From positions 1-32,315 of the forward strand of contig JAQWLJ010000054.1 of NCBI GenBank assembly GCA_029247365.1: a stretch of 32,315 nt of DNA. Direction: 5' to 3'. The position numbers and the translations under genes are program-made. Under the pieces are notes generated by a model. It worked only from the letters and a program-made list of their open reading frames with translations, made no database searches and was not told the DNA's origin. Each line of letters starts with the position of its first letter. Position 1 is the stretch's first letter. Source of the DNA: Acidimicrobiales bacterium (GTDB lineage: Bacteria; Actinomycetota; Acidimicrobiia; Acidimicrobiales; Aldehydirespiratoraceae). Of this stretch, positions 23,582-31,617 are shown one piece after another.

Positions 23582-25531
23582 TTACTCCCTGCCCACCGCG
23601 GTGAGCTTGTCGACGCGGATTGCTGCGGCCTTGAATTCGGCGGTGCCGGAGTCGCGGTCCCATTCGTCGTTGGTGATGAGGTTGATGTCGACCAGGTCCG
23701 GGAAGTGGAACGTGGTGAAGGTGAGGCCGACGGGGATGTCGGGCTGCACCCGCACCCCCATCTCGACTGAGCCTCGAGGTGACGACACGAGCACCCGCTC
23801 CCCGTCTTCGATCCCGAGACCGGCGGCATCGGCGGGATTGATGTCAAGCTCGTCGCCGCAGCGGATCGGGCTCTCGAAGCCGCCGGACTGGACGCCGGTG
23901 TTGTATGAATCGAGCGACCGTCCGGTCGTGAGGCGCAGCGGGAACTCGTCGGTGAGCTGCTCCTTCGGTCCCTCATGTTCGGTGATCGAGAACGGCGACG
24001 GCCCGCGGCCGCCGAGGTCGGCCTCCCACAGCCAGCCGTGCAGGAACGGCGAACCGGGGTGGTCCTCGGCCGGGCACGGCCACTGCAGGCCGCCTTCGGC
24101 TTCGAGGCGCTCATAGCTCATGCCGGCGTGCAGCGGCGAGAGCGACCGCAGCTCGTCCCAGAGCTCCTCGGGCGTGGGATTGCCCCAGTCGAGACCCATG
24201 CGCTTCGCGAGGTCGCCAATGATCTCATGGTCGTGGCGGCATTCGCCCGGCGGGGTCACGGCAGCGCGCACCCGCTGGACGCGGCGCTCCGACGATGTGA
24301 CCGTGCCATCGCACTCGGCCCACCCGACCGACGACGGCAGCACGACGTCGGCGAGCTCGGCGGTACCCGTCATGAAGATGTCCTGCACGACGAGCATGTC
24401 GAGGCCCTCGAGTAATTCGCGCGCGTGGGTGGCGTCAGCCTCGCTGTCGGCGGGGTTCTCGCCGATGCAATAGGCGGCCTTGATCTTGCCTTCACCCATC
24501 GCCTCAAACATGAGGGTCAGGTGGATGCCGTCCTTCGGGTTGAGATCCATGCCATACACGGCTTCGAACTTGGCTCGGTGCTCGTCGTTGGTGATGTCTT
24601 GGAAGCCAGGCAACTTGTTCGGCAGCGCGCCCATGTCGCCACCGCCCTGCACGTTGTTCTGGCCACGTAATGGCACAAGGCCAGAACCCCAGCGGCCGAC
24701 ATGACCGGTGAGCAGGGCGAGATTGCACAGCGACTTCACGTTGTCGACGCCGTTGTGATGCTCGGTGATACCAAGGGTCCACAGGATCTGCGCCTTCTCG
24801 GCGGTGGCGTAGGCGTGCGAAGCCTCACGGATTGCCTCGGCGGGAACGCCGGTGATCGCCTCGGCATACTCGAGCGTGTAGGGCTCGACGTGGCTCTTGT
24901 ACGCCTCGAACCCCTGCGACGAATGGGCGACAAAGGCCTTGTTGTGAAGGTCGGCTGCGATGATCTCGCGCCCCATGGCATTGGCCATCGCGACGTCGGT
25001 GCCAACGTTGAGGCCGAGCCACGCATCGGCAAACTTGGCCGACGACGTGCGCCGGGGGTCGACGGCGTACATCCTCGCCCCGTTGTTGAGCCCCTTCAGG
25101 ACGTGATGGAAGTAGATGGGGTGCGCCTCACGAGCGTTGGAACCCCACAGCAAGATGACATCGGTCTCCTCGACCTCGAGGTACGAGGAGGTACCGCCAC
25201 CCGCTCCGAACACTGCCGCCAGACCGACGACACTTGGAGCGTGTCAAGTTCGATTACACGAGTCGATGTTGTTTGTGCCGAGCGCTGTTCGACCGAACTT
25301 CTGTGCCGCGTAGTTCATCTCGTTGGTGCTCTTCGAGCAGCTGAAGACAGCGAAGCCCGCGGGGCCCAGCTCGTCCTTGACCTTGGCAAAGCCGTCGGCA
25401 GCCCGGCTCAGCGCCTCATCCCAGGTGGCCTCCCGCAGCACGCCGTTCTCGCGCACCATCGGGGTGGTCAAGCGGGGCAAAGGATCGCTGAACTTTTTGG
25501 CCTTACGAAGTGCACTGTTAGTAGATCCCAC
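23582..25531 (-). CDS. Selenocysteine-containing formate dehydrogenase catalytic subunit
   Basis: Read through the in-frame TGA at 25244-25246, this is a 649-residue bis-molybdopterin guanine dinucleotide oxidoreductase domain. The TGA is codon 96 in NRT-U-HAPSVVGL, where E. coli FdhF has Sec140 and other enzymes Cys. H97 (FdhF H141) and R289 in PLRGQNNVQG (FdhF R333) complete two of the active-site residues. Strong similarity to formate dehydrogenase continues without a break on both sides, so the TGA is decoded, not a lesion. A SECIS-like hairpin follows. The N-terminal [4Fe-4S] segment with the active-site Lys is missing and lies in the third gene. The GTG start is chosen from a -10 box 8 nt upstream; an in-frame TAA lies about 45 nt further up. 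Confidence 0.9.
25203..25246 (-). promoter_or_regulatory. UGA selenocysteine codon with SECIS-like hairpin
   Basis: After the UGA (25246-25244) the mRNA can fold into an outer 5-bp stem (GCUCC 25240-25236 with GGAGC 25207-25203) and an inner 7-bp stem (UGUCGUC with GGCGGCA) closing a GGUCU loop at 25225-25221. The loop starts 18 nt after the UGA, the same loop and distance as I recall for E. coli fdhF, where its G and U contact SelB. The hairpin also codes for the conserved residues after Sec. selA, selB, selC and selD must be elsewhere in the genome. Confidence 0.85.
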
Positions 25532-25539
25532 AATCCGGA

Positions 25540-25556
25540 ACGGTACCGCATCGTGG
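25540..25556 (-). promoter_or_regulatory. Formate dehydrogenase promoter with shared IclR-type element
   Basis: The minus strand reads CCACGATGCGGTACCGT. The last six bases, TACCGT, fit a TANNNT -10 box and end 8 nt before the GTG at 25531, implying a leaderless mRNA. The same 17 bp with one change precede the iclR gene at 27562-27578 in the same orientation and spacing. This makes IclR the likely regulator. The AT-rich stretch at about 25576-25606 between this promoter and proS is notable in such GC-rich DNA. Confidence 0.65.
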
Positions 25557-25695
25557 AACGCTAGGGAACGGGTCGCTTACAATTTGGCCTCCGGCTAAAT
25601 TTTCTGCCCTGCAGCGCTTGGTGTCCGAGGCGGTGCTCTTGCGCCTCACCCGCCCAGGTCACCGGTAGTCAGCCCTCGGCGAGCCGGGCAGCCGG

Positions 25696-25701
25696 TACCG
25701 T
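25696..25701 (+). promoter_or_regulatory. -10 box of proS (leaderless)
   Basis: TACCGT ends 8 nt before the ATG at 25710. No Shine-Dalgarno is present. Confidence 0.5.
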
Positions 25702-25709
25702 TGTAGACC

Positions 25710-27416
25710 ATGCGCTGGTCGAACTTCCACACCCCCACGCTGCGCGATGCGCCGGCCGATGCCGAGGCCGCGAGCCACAAGCTGTTGGTGCGCGGCGGCT
25801 TCATGCGCCAGCTGCACGCCGGGCACTACTCGATGCTGCCGCTCGGATGGCGAGTGTTCCGCAAGGTCGAAAACATCATCCGCGAAGAAATGGATGCCAT
25901 CGGTGGCCAGGAGTTCCAGCTCCCCACGCTGCATCCGGCATCGCTGTGGGAGAAGTCGGGGCGCCTCGACGTCATGGGTGACGAGATGTTCCGGCTGACC
26001 GATCGCAAGGGTGCCCCGAACGTCCTCGGCGTCACCGAAGAAGAGGTGTTCGCCCTCCTCGCCACTGAGATCACCTCCTACAAAGCGCTTCCGCAGATCT
26101 GGTATCAGATGCACACGAAGTTCCGCGACGAGCCCCGCCCCAAGAGTGGCCTCCTGCGCGTACGCGAATTCACCATGAAGGACGCGTACTCGATGGACAT
26201 CGATCAGGCCGGTCTCGACAGGTCGTTCGACCTTCACCACAGCGCCTACATGACGATCTTCGGTCGGATGAATCTGCCGGCCGTACCCGTCGATGCCAGC
26301 TCCGGCGCAATGGGCGGCACCGGCTCGACCGAGTTCATGGTCCCCTCCCCCGCAGGCGAGGACGATGTCGTCATCTGCCCGGGCTGCAACTACGCGGCCA
26401 ACATCGAGCGAGCCACATCTGCGTTGCCCACGGTGAACGACCGCGACATCGCCGACCTCGAGCGCTTCCCGACCCCCGGTGTTCGCACGATCAAGGCGCT
26501 TGCAGACGTCGAAGGGGGCGCGCCGGCGGAGCACCAGATCAAGACGATGGTGATGGTGCTCGACGGCCAGGTGACACTCGCGCTCGTTCGCGGCGACCAT
26601 CAGCTCAACCTGCAGAAGCTGCAGGACACCACCGGTGCGATCGACATCCGCCCGGCGACGCCCGACGAGGCCAAGGACAACCTTGGCGCCATGCCCGGTT
26701 CGCTCGGCGCAGTCGGAGTCACGGGTCTACGAATCATCGCCGACCACGCACTTCACGGGCGGGCCGGACTCACCACTGGCGCCAACGAGGACGACTGGCA
26801 CTACACCGGCGTCTCCATCGAGCGCGATATTGCAGTCGACACGTGGGCCGACCTTCGCGAGGTGAGCGCGGGCGAGGCGTGCCCCTCCTGTGGCGCCGCG
26901 ATTGACATCGTGCGATGTATCGAGGCTGGTCACATCTTCAAGCTCGGGACCGCGTATAGCGAGGCGATGGGGGCCAAGGTGCTCGACCCCGACGGCAGCC
27001 AGCACCCGATCGTGATGGGCAGCTACGGCATCGGCGTCGAGCGGGCCATGGCCACTGTCGTCGAAACCTTCCACGACGACAACGGCATCATCTGGCCAAC
27101 GTCGATTGCCCCATTCGAAGCGGTCATCACGATCGTCTCGGTGAAGGACGAAACCTCGGTCGCCGGGGCGGAAGCGCTCTACGACGAGCTCACGGCACGC
27201 GGCATCGATGTGTTGCTCGATGACCGCGACGCTCGCGCCGGCGTGAAGTTTGCCGATGCCGAACTCATTGGTATTCCCCATCGGGTCACCTTCGGCCCGA
27301 AAGCCTTCGCCGACGGTGAGGTCGAGTACACCCCTCGCAATACCAGTGAGACCGAACGGGTTGCCGTCGACGCGATCGCCGATCGCTTGGTTGAGACCAT
27401 CGCCGCGGCCCGCTAA
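25710..27416 (+). CDS. proS: Prolyl-tRNA synthetase, bacterial type
   Basis: A 568-residue class II synthetase that charges tRNA-Pro. Motif 2 is visible in FRDEPRPKSGLLRVREF and motif 3 in GSYGIGVERAMA. The long insertion between them (about 225-400) is the editing domain that removes mischarged alanine, which marks the bacterial (long) type and fits the length. The C-terminal anticodon-binding domain includes DDRDARAGVKFADAELIGIP. Cys pairs at CPGC and CPSC could be structural. It is a housekeeping gene lying between the formate dehydrogenase operon and its probable regulator, with its own leaderless promoter. Confidence 0.96.
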   Translation: MRWSNFHTPTLRDAPADAEAASHKLLVRGGFMRQLHAGHYSMLPLGWRVFRKVENIIREEMDAIGGQEFQLPTLHPASLWEKSGRLDVMGDEMFRLTDRKGAPNVLGVTEEEVFALLATEITSYKALPQIWYQMHTKFRDEPRPKSGLLRVREFTMKDAYSMDIDQAGLDRSFDLHHSAYMTIFGRMNLPAVPVDASSGAMGGTGSTEFMVPSPAGEDDVVICPGCNYAANIERATSALPTVNDRDIADLERFPTPGVRTIKALADVEGGAPAEHQIKTMVMVLDGQVTLALVRGDHQLNLQKLQDTTGAIDIRPATPDEAKDNLGAMPGSLGAVGVTGLRIIADHALHGRAGLTTGANEDDWHYTGVSIERDIAVDTWADLREVSAGEACPSCGAAIDIVRCIEAGHIFKLGTAYSEAMGAKVLDPDGSQHPIVMGSYGIGVERAMATVVETFHDDNGIIWPTSIAPFEAVITIVSVKDETSVAGAEALYDELTARGIDVLLDDRDARAGVKFADAELIGIPHRVTFGPKAFADGEVEYTPRNTSETERVAVDAIADRLVETIAAAR

Positions 27417-27543
27417 GGAATCCAGCCCGAGCAGACTCCCGGACCCGAAGGGCGCCACCGTAGGGTGGGCTGTACGTTGCCCGCCCAGGATGCAGGTGGG
27501 ATCGCGCGTCCTGGTTAGCGTCGCCAACCGCATCGTCGGTGTT

Positions 27544-27578
27544 CCGCATCGTGGAACACTCCCACGATGCGGTAACGT
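27544..27578 (+). promoter_or_regulatory. iclR promoter and operator (11-bp perfect inverted repeat)
   Basis: CCGCATCGTGG (27544-27554), a 7-bp spacer, then its exact reverse complement CCACGATGCGG (27562-27572). The right arm runs directly into a -10 box TAACGT (27573-27578), which ends 7 nt before the GTG at 27586. A repressor on the repeat would block this promoter, as expected for IclR self-control. The right arm plus -10 recurs before the formate dehydrogenase operon at 25540-25556. Confidence 0.75.
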
Positions 27579-27585
27579 GTCTCGT

Positions 27586-28329
27586 GTGTCTGTGCAGTCA
27601 ATCGAGCGCGCTTTTTCTGTGCTCCGAGCGCTCGCGACCGCTCCGTACGGCGTGACCGAACTCGCCGAACAGGTCGATCTGCCGAAGTCGACGGTCGCAC
27701 GCTTACTCAGCGCGCTCGAGCGTGAGGGTGCCGTTACCCAAGACGAACTCGGCGGCGACTACCGCCTCGGTGACGGTCTGCTCGACATTGCGGGCGCGGC
27801 GCAGCCGGGCCGGAACCTCGTCGCCACCGTCCGCCCGTTCTTGCTTGAACTGAGTGAAGAGATCGGCGAGGCGGCCGGGCTCGGCATCGCTCAAGACCGC
27901 TTTATCTATTACCTCGACCATGCCGTCCCGGAGACCGACGTCATGGTCCGCGATTGGACCGGCGAGTCGCTCCCGATGCACTCGGTCCCATCGGGCATGA
28001 CGCTGCTCGCAAACCTGCACGAGGCCGAACTCGACGACTACCTCTCGACGCCACCCGAGCAGGTGACACCCCACACGCTGGTCGACCCGGAGGCCATCCG
28101 CGAACGCATCGATGCGATCCGCCAGCTCGGGTATGCCTGGGGCTACGAGGAGGGCGTTGACGGCATCAACTCGCTGGCGGCGCCGATCATCGACCCCGAC
28201 GGTCTGGTTGTCGCTGCGATCCACATCCACGGTCCGGCGTACCGATTCCCTAATCCCGATCGCACCCACGATCTCGGGAGTCGCCTCATCGAAGCCACGG
28301 CCGGTATTGCGGCGCGACTGAGCGACTGA
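27586..28329 (+). CDS. IclR-family transcriptional regulator
   Basis: A 247-residue IclR protein. The N-terminal winged helix-turn-helix spans about 1-70 (YGVTELAEQVDLPKSTVARL is the recognition part). The C-terminal GAF-like ligand domain spans about 80-245, with the family blocks LPMHSVPSG and GYEEGVDGINSLAAPI. The GTG at 27586 (start MSVQSIERAF) is chosen because IclR proteins commonly begin this way and the -10 box ends 7 nt upstream; a GTG at 27577 is the alternative. IclR proteins sense small organic acids. The shared operator-like element suggests it controls the formate dehydrogenase operon 2 kb upstream as well as itself. Confidence 0.92.
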   Translation: MSVQSIERAFSVLRALATAPYGVTELAEQVDLPKSTVARLLSALEREGAVTQDELGGDYRLGDGLLDIAGAAQPGRNLVATVRPFLLELSEEIGEAAGLGIAQDRFIYYLDHAVPETDVMVRDWTGESLPMHSVPSGMTLLANLHEAELDDYLSTPPEQVTPHTLVDPEAIRERIDAIRQLGYAWGYEEGVDGINSLAAPIIDPDGLVVAAIHIHGPAYRFPNPDRTHDLGSRLIEATAGIAARLSD

Positions 28330-28343
28330 CGCTCAGTCGCTCA
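28319..28343. terminator. Palindrome at two convergent stops
   Basis: TGAGCGACTGA, loop CGC, TCAGTCGCTCA: a perfect 11-bp hairpin with a 3-nt loop. Its left arm contains the iclR stop and its right arm the stop of the small minus-strand frame, so both end in Ser-Asp-stop. There is no T-tract. A bidirectional terminator is the simplest reading. Confidence 0.55.
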
Positions 28344-28497
28344 CGCCCTGGATGCCGACGAGCCGCGTCGAATAGACGTCGTCCAGTGGATCGCAACCAA
28401 ATGGCAGCCCTTTCTCACTGGCCCAAATCGGCATGACAGCCGGACTACCCCGCTTGCCGACCAGAGCGGTGGTGCCGGTGCGCAATCCGGTGGCCAT
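28333..28497 (-). CDS. Small hypothetical protein
   Basis: A 54-residue frame from ATG 28497, or 69 residues from GTG 28542, with G/C-biased third positions and a composition like real protein (for example SPAVMPIWASEKGLPFGCDP and VYSTRLVGIQ). I do not recognise it. Its stop falls inside the palindrome shared with iclR, which supports a real convergent gene end. No clear ribosome site or -10 box precedes it, so it may instead be the remaining 3' end of a larger lost gene. Confidence 0.4.
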   Translation of the reverse strand: MATGLRTGTTALVGKRGSPAVMPIWASEKGLPFGCDPLDDVYSTRLVGIQGVSD

Positions 28498-28543
28498 GCA
28501 CTCGACCACTACGGCGGCGGCCGGGGGCCGTCCCAGCTGCACG

Positions 28544-28549
28544 TAGCCT
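28544..28549 (+). promoter_or_regulatory. -10 box of the FAD-linked oxidase gene (leaderless)
   Basis: TAGCCT fits TANNNT and ends 7 nt before the ATG at 28557. No Shine-Dalgarno is present. Confidence 0.5.
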
Positions 28550-28556
28550 GGGACTG

Positions 28557-29978
28557 ATGTCGCTTCCCAGCCCTAAATTCATCGACGCCTTGCGGGCAGC
28601 GCTCGACGTGAATGCTGTCCTCGTCGGCGATGAGGCCACCGCGTTCCTGATCGACCCGCGCAACAAGCCGACGGCCGACGATGCCGTTGTCATTCGGCCC
28701 GCCGATGCACGCGGTGTTGCGGCGACCGTCGCCCTGTGCGCCGAACACGGCGTGGCCGTCGTTCCTCAGGGCGGCAACAGCGGTCTGAGCTACGGCACCC
28801 ACTCGCCCACCGACCGGCCGTCGATCGTGCTGTCGGTTGCCCGTCTCAACGAGATCATCTCGATCGACCCCGACCGCTGGACGATCACCGCCCAAGCTGG
28901 CGTCACCATCGAGGCAATCCAGCACGCCGCCCATGCCGCCGGCCGCAAGTTCGCCCCTGACTGGGGCGCCCGCGGCTCCGCGACCGTCGGCGGCGCGATC
29001 GCCACCGACGCGGGCGGCAACAACGTCGTTCGTTACGGCAACATGCGCGACAACGTCATGGGTATCGAGGCGGTACTCGCTGACGGCTCGGTGTGGGACG
29101 GCCGGAGGGCGCTGGTGAAGGACTCCTCCGGTTACGACCTCAAGCACCTCTTTATTGGCGGCGAAGGAACGCTTGGCATCGTCACCTCCGCGGTCCTGAA
29201 GCTGGTCCCAGCCACGCCCCATGAAACTTCGCTCCTCGCTGCGATCACCGGGCTCGACGCGCTGCGGCCGCTGCTCGAGTTGGCCCACGTCCATGCGCCC
29301 GGTTTGATCTCGGCCTTCGAGCTTCTGCCCGATGTTGCGATCGACCGCGTCGTCGAGATCTCCGACGCCACCAAGCCGATCGACGCCGGCACCGAGTACT
29401 ACGCGCTGATCAAGCTGGCCTCGTCGAAGCCGGTCGATACCGATATCGCCGACTTCCTCGAAGCCGGGGTCGAGGCGGGCCACATCGCCGACGCGGTCGT
29501 TGCCGGTACCCCCGAGCAGGAGGCCAACCTTTGGTTCCTGCGCGACCACGCACCTCCCACGTCGTGCTTCGTCGAGCATCAAGAACATGGCCTCAAGCTC
29601 GACACTGCGGTGCCGGTCGACCGCATCCAAGCCTTCATGCAGTCGGTCCTCGACACGGCTGCGGAGATCGCGCCGATGGCGCTCGCCTATGGCTTCGGCC
29701 ACGTTGGCGACGGCAACCTCCACATGATGATCCTCCCGACCAGCGACGACGCGGTCGAGCCGTGGCTTGCGGTCCGCGACGCCATGTCGGACCGGATCGA
29801 CGAACTCGTCTTCGGCCTCGATGGCACCCTGTCGGCTGAGCACGGCGTCGGTCTGCTGCTACGCGACCGGGTCGGCCCCCAGAAGTCCGACCTCGAGTGG
29901 CAGATGATGCGCGCCGTGAAGGCAGCACTCGACCCCGCCGAGATGTTCAACCCTGGGAAGATGATCCCGGCAGGCTGA
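28557..29978 (+). CDS. FAD-linked D-2-hydroxyacid dehydrogenase (GlcD/D-2-hydroxyglutarate type)
   Basis: A 473-residue VAO/PCMH-fold flavoprotein. FAD-binding segments are PQGGNSGLSYGTH (70-82) and the GARGSATVGGAIATDAGGNN region (137-156). The C-terminal FAD-oxidase domain has the metal site GHVGDGNLH (381-389) and SAEHGVG (426-432, E428 and H429). The family oxidises D-lactate, glycolate or D-2-hydroxyglutarate to the 2-oxo acid and passes electrons to quinone, cytochrome or ETF. Its nearness to etfA fits the ETF-linked D-2-hydroxyglutarate type, but the substrate is not certain. It converges with the sulfatase gene, one base pair between stops. Confidence 0.88.
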   Translation: MSLPSPKFIDALRAALDVNAVLVGDEATAFLIDPRNKPTADDAVVIRPADARGVAATVALCAEHGVAVVPQGGNSGLSYGTHSPTDRPSIVLSVARLNEIISIDPDRWTITAQAGVTIEAIQHAAHAAGRKFAPDWGARGSATVGGAIATDAGGNNVVRYGNMRDNVMGIEAVLADGSVWDGRRALVKDSSGYDLKHLFIGGEGTLGIVTSAVLKLVPATPHETSLLAAITGLDALRPLLELAHVHAPGLISAFELLPDVAIDRVVEISDATKPIDAGTEYYALIKLASSKPVDTDIADFLEAGVEAGHIADAVVAGTPEQEANLWFLRDHAPPTSCFVEHQEHGLKLDTAVPVDRIQAFMQSVLDTAAEIAPMALAYGFGHVGDGNLHMMILPTSDDAVEPWLAVRDAMSDRIDELVFGLDGTLSAEHGVGLLLRDRVGPQKSDLEWQMMRAVKAALDPAEMFNPGKMIPAG

Positions 29979-29979
29979 C

Positions 29980-31617
29980 TCACCCAATGTTGGGGAGGGC
30001 GGCGTCGGGGACTTCGGCCTCATTCCAGTAGCCGATCAGCACGCCGTCGACCGCGTCCTTGCCTTCGTAGCGCGGCTCATCGCCGTTACCAGCCCTCCAC
30101 GTGAGCTCGTGACTGCGAGCCCGGTACCACTCGAAGAGTCGTTCGTGGAGTTCGGCGCGCACCGAGGCCAATGCGGGGTCATCGATCCGATCAGTGAGTT
30201 CAGCCGGCTCGTCTCGAAGGTCGTACAGCAAGTTCGGCCCGGTCTCGCTCAGGATGTACTTGTAGTCGGGCGTACGCAGCATCGTGGCCCGACGGCTCGC
30301 CCGAGGTCCTGGCGGAAGGTCGTTCGCCATCTCCATGAGGCTGAATTCTGATTCGGTCACGGCGACTTGGTCGTGTCGGGCGGAGGCTCCTGCAGGGTCT
30401 TGCAGGAGCGGCTCGAGCGATTGACCTTCGAGGTAGACGTTCGAGCCGGCATCACCACCGAGCGCGTCGAGGAACGTCGGTGCAAGATCGATCGTCTCGA
30501 CGAGGTCGGTGGAGACCGAGCCTCGGGTCGTGTCGGCGTCGGCACGCGGGTCGGCAACGATCATGGGGACACGCACCACCTCTTCGTGGAGCCAGTCCTT
30601 CTCGCCCATCCAGTGGTCGCCCATGTAGTCGCCGTGATCAGAGGTCAGGACGATCATCGTGTCGTTGGAACGGCCCAGGTCGTCAAGCGCCCGGAACAGC
30701 CGGCCGAGGTGATCGTCGAGCTGCTTCACCAGGCCGAGGTAGGCGGGGTAGACCGTCGTGCGGACTTCGTTGCGCGAGAAGGTCGACCCGATTCGGCTGC
30801 GCTGAAAGGCCCGGATGACCGGATGGCCGGTTTTGAGCTCGGCATGGGACCGGTTGGGTGACGGCAGGTCGTTTCGATGTACCAGCTGGTGGTATGGCTC
30901 GGACACAACGTAGGGCCAGTGGGGCTTGATGTACGACAGGTGGATGCACCAGCGTTCGTCGCCTGCCTCGCGGATGAAGTCGATCGCCCGGTTGGTCATG
31001 TAGGCGGTCTCGGACAGCTCGTCGGGAATGATCGCCGGGTACTGCGACGCCTCAAGCAGCCAACCTGACATCCGCTCGCCCTCCGGCGTGAGAACCGAGT
31101 TGGCGACCGTGTGCCATGGGTTCAGACCGGCGTAACCCTGATCGAGCAGGAACTTGTTGTAGCCCCGCTCGAACAACGCTGGGGCGGTGTTCGGCACGAG
31201 GCCGTCCTCGCGTTCGATCGGCTCGAATCCGCACTGGTTGACGATCGTCGTCCACGGGTCGTCGGGGTCGAGCCGCAGACGATCGAGGCCGCTGCGATCG
31301 CGAGCCATGTGGGTCTTGCCGATCAAGACGCTTCGCACCCCGAGTGGTCGCAGATGATCGCCGATCGTGGGCTCGGCGACCGACAGGGGAACGCTGTTGT
31401 ACCGGGACCCGTGCGACTGGACGTAGCGGCCGGTGTAGGCACTCATGCGCGAGGAGCCGCAGACCGATCCCTGTGCGAAGGCTCGGTCGAACCGGACGCC
31501 ACGATCGGCCAACGCATCGATGTTCGGGGTGTCGATCAGCCCGCCGGCACACGACAGGGCGTCGTGGCGAAGCTGGTCACACATCACGAAGAGGACATTG
31601 TGCACCGACGCATCCAC
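29980..31617 (-). CDS. Sulfatase / phosphonate monoester hydrolase family protein
   Basis: A 545-residue alkaline-phosphatase-fold hydrolase. The formylglycine site is C53-G-S-S-R57; the usual motif is C-x-P/A-x-R, so Ser at the third place is less common. Metal and active-site residues seen are D14, K101/H103 (GKTHMA), K231/H233 (IKPHWP), D327/H328 (TSDHGDYMGDH) and K340. No signal peptide is present, so it is cytoplasmic like phosphonate monoester hydrolases, unlike exported polysaccharide sulfatases. It would cleave sulfate or phosphate/phosphonate esters. The GTG at 31617 is supported by TACCGT ending 6 nt upstream; a GTG at 31605 is the alternative. A large palindrome covers its start. 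Confidence 0.88.
   Translation of the reverse strand: MDASVHNVLFVMCDQLRHDALSCAGGLIDTPNIDALADRGVRFDRAFAQGSVCGSSRMSAYTGRYVQSHGSRYNSVPLSVAEPTIGDHLRPLGVRSVLIGKTHMARDRSGLDRLRLDPDDPWTTIVNQCGFEPIEREDGLVPNTAPALFERGYNKFLLDQGYAGLNPWHTVANSVLTPEGERMSGWLLEASQYPAIIPDELSETAYMTNRAIDFIREAGDERWCIHLSYIKPHWPYVVSEPYHQLVHRNDLPSPNRSHAELKTGHPVIRAFQRSRIGSTFSRNEVRTTVYPAYLGLVKQLDDHLGRLFRALDDLGRSNDTMIVLTSDHGDYMGDHWMGEKDWLHEEVVRVPMIVADPRADADTTRGSVSTDLVETIDLAPTFLDALGGDAGSNVYLEGQSLEPLLQDPAGASARHDQVAVTESEFSLMEMANDLPPGPRASRRATMLRTPDYKYILSETGPNLLYDLRDEPAELTDRIDDPALASVRAELHERLFEWYRARSHELTWRAGNGDEPRYEGKDAVDGVLIGYWNEAEVPDAALPNIG

Noticed and set aside
23582-25531. Formate dehydrogenase gene as a pseudogene broken by a stop
   Set aside because: The only stop is a TGA exactly at the Sec position, followed by a SECIS-like hairpin, and similarity is intact on both sides.
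27455-27468. Hairpin CCACC-GTAG-GGTGG after proS as terminator
   Set aside because: Only 5 bp, no T-tract and 38 nt past the stop; not strong enough to call.
28509-29843. A 444-residue open frame on the minus strand
   Set aside because: Antisense to the FAD-linked dehydrogenase with all its motifs; composition is that of a shadow frame.
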